Shown in pieces: positions 4,717 to 5,456 of a stretch of 5,456 bases of DNA (within the stretch, counting starts at the first letter, position 1; each line of letters begins with the position of its first letter). The DNA lies in NCBI GenBank assembly GCA_014377795.1, contig JACMOY010000333.1:1-5456 (forward strand). Reading direction: 5' to 3'. The translations under genes were made by a program, and so were the position numbers. Source of the stretch: Actinomycetota bacterium. GTDB taxonomy: Bacteria > Actinomycetota > Actinomycetes > Actinomycetales > Angustibacteraceae. Under the pieces are notes generated by a model. The model saw nothing but the letters and a program-made list of their open reading frames with translations. It did not search any database and was not told where the DNA came from.

Positions 4717-5456
4717 TCAGCGACCGCCGTCGACGGTGCCGCCGTCGGGCACCTCGACCACGGCCACCGGTGGGCGCTCGGGCTCGGGCAGGGCGTGCCC
4801 GTTGCTCGCGGCCTTGATCTCGTTGGGCGTCAGCACCGGCGGCTGCTGGCTGATCGGGCGGCGTTCGCTCGAGAGCCAGACCGGCCGCTCGGGGGCCTTG
4901 TGGATGTCGGCGAAGATGTCGAGCAGCTCGGGACCGCCGAGGGTCTCCTTCTCGAACAGCTTGAGCACCAGCTCGTCGAGCAGGCCGCGGTTCTCGACCA
5001 GCACGTGCCAGGCCTCGTCGTGGGCGGCCTCGATGAGGCGGCGCACCTCTTCGTCGACGACCCCGGCGACCTCCTCGGAGTAGTCGCGCCCGTGGCCCAT
5101 GTCGCGGCCCATGAAGACCTCGCCGCTCTCGGCGCCGAGCTTGATGGCGCCGACCCGCTCGCTCATGCCGAACTGGGTCACCATCCGCCGGGCCAGGCCG
5201 GTGGCCTTCTCGATGTCGTTGGACGCACCCGTGGTCGGGTCGTGGAAGACCAGCTCTTCGGCCACCCGGCCGCCGAGGGCGTAGGCGAGCTGGTCGAGCA
5301 GCTCGTTGCGGGTGGTGGAGTACTTGTCGTCGACGGGGAGCACCATCGTGTAACCCAGGGCCCGACCGCGCGGCAGGATCGTGATCTTGGCGACCGGGTC
5401 GGTGTTGCGCAACGCCGCGGCGACGATGGCGTGACCGCCCTCGTGGTACGCGGTGA
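4717..5456 (-). CDS. ftsH: ATP-dependent zinc metalloprotease FtsH, C-terminal part (5' end outside the window)
   Basis: The last 245 residues of FtsH are present; the membrane segment and AAA+ domain lie beyond the right edge. FtsH is a membrane-bound hexameric protease that degrades misfolded membrane proteins and selected regulators. The visible part begins [13 protein letters not shown], with the M41 zinc motif HEGGH at visible residues 4-8. It continues with [11 protein letters not shown] (27-37), [11 protein letters not shown] (60-70) and [12 protein letters not shown] (74-85), where D80 is the third zinc ligand. The helical M41 domain ends near ELLDIFADI, followed by a roughly 60-residue Pro/Glu-rich tail from APERPVWL, a variable region common in actinobacterial FtsH. 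The gene leads into folE after 8 nt, so the folate genes probably share its transcript. Confidence 0.97.
   Translation of the reverse strand, partial: TAYHEGGHAIVAAALRNTDPVAKITILPRGRALGYTMVLPVDDKYSTTRNELLDQLAYALGGRVAEELVFHDPTTGASNDIEKATGLARRMVTQFGMSERVGAIKLGAESGEVFMGRDMGHGRDYSEEVAGVVDEEVRRLIEAAHDEAWHVLVENRGLLDELVLKLFEKETLGGPELLDIFADIHKAPERPVWLSSERRPISQQPPVLTPNEIKAASNGHALPEPERPPVAVVEVPDGGTVDGGR

Noticed and set aside
1846..5083. Several long plus-strand open frames opposite DUF3180, folK, folB, folP, folE and ftsH
   Set aside because: They mirror genes with clear catalytic motifs on the minus strand, and their translations are Arg/Ala/Gly/His-rich without recognisable domains.
1..5456. Mobile elements, CRISPR arrays, tRNA/rRNA genes, toxin-antitoxin or defence genes
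   Set aside because: No transposase, spaced repeats, cloverleaf-like or known defence motifs were seen on either strand; most of the window is conserved housekeeping sequence.

Overview
The window is very GC-rich, with G/C-biased third codon positions and several GTG or TTG starts. Its gene order ftsH-folE-folP-folB-folK-DUF3180 is typical of actinobacterial chromosomes, so I infer a high-GC actinobacterium, possibly of the Micrococcales type. I cannot name a genus. Most of the window is conserved core chromosome.

Right part (1924-5456, all minus strand): a compact operon. It begins with the 3' end of ftsH, a membrane AAA+/M41 zinc protease that enters at the right edge just before its HEGGH motif. 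Then come four folate-pathway genes: folE (GTP cyclohydrolase I), folP (dihydropteroate synthase), folB (dihydroneopterin aldolase) and folK (HPPK). A four-helix DUF3180 membrane protein closes the operon. Junctions are 8 nt, 1 nt, or 4-nt stop/start overlaps (TTGA at folP/folB, ATGA at folK/DUF3180, with a longer overlap likely at folB/folK), which suggests translational coupling. FolE opens the GTP ring to dihydroneopterin triphosphate; after dephosphorylation FolB and FolK make the activated pterin, and FolP joins it to p-aminobenzoate. All diagnostic catalytic residues that I could check are present.

Middle (1829-1923): a short convergent intergenic region packed with dyads. It is flanked by a C-run after one stop and a G-run just beyond the other, and contains a good G-quadruplex motif. 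It probably serves as a two-way terminator.

Left part (1-1828): a plus-strand UPF0303/heme-degrading-domain (GlcG/HbpS-like) gene (1364-1828) is divergent from a minus-strand stand-alone flap endonuclease/5'-3' exonuclease (194-1255). The exonuclease keeps all nine metal-binding carboxylates of the FEN family. It ends in the pentapeptide QLSLF, which matches the bacterial sliding-clamp binding consensus. Downstream, at the left edge, is a 40-codon piece that looks like the centre of a GH77 4-alpha-glucanotransferase (malQ) without its N-terminal half. Both the exonuclease and this fragment have a TANNNT hexamer exactly 6 nt before the start codon, the geometry of actinobacterial leaderless promoters. 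A 19-nt palindrome covers the fragment's -10 element.

I see no mobile element, CRISPR array, tRNA or rRNA, and no convincing new multi-gene system. The observations most worth checking are the clamp motif on the exonuclease, the truncated malQ-like piece with its operator-like dyad, and the structured convergent intergenic region.
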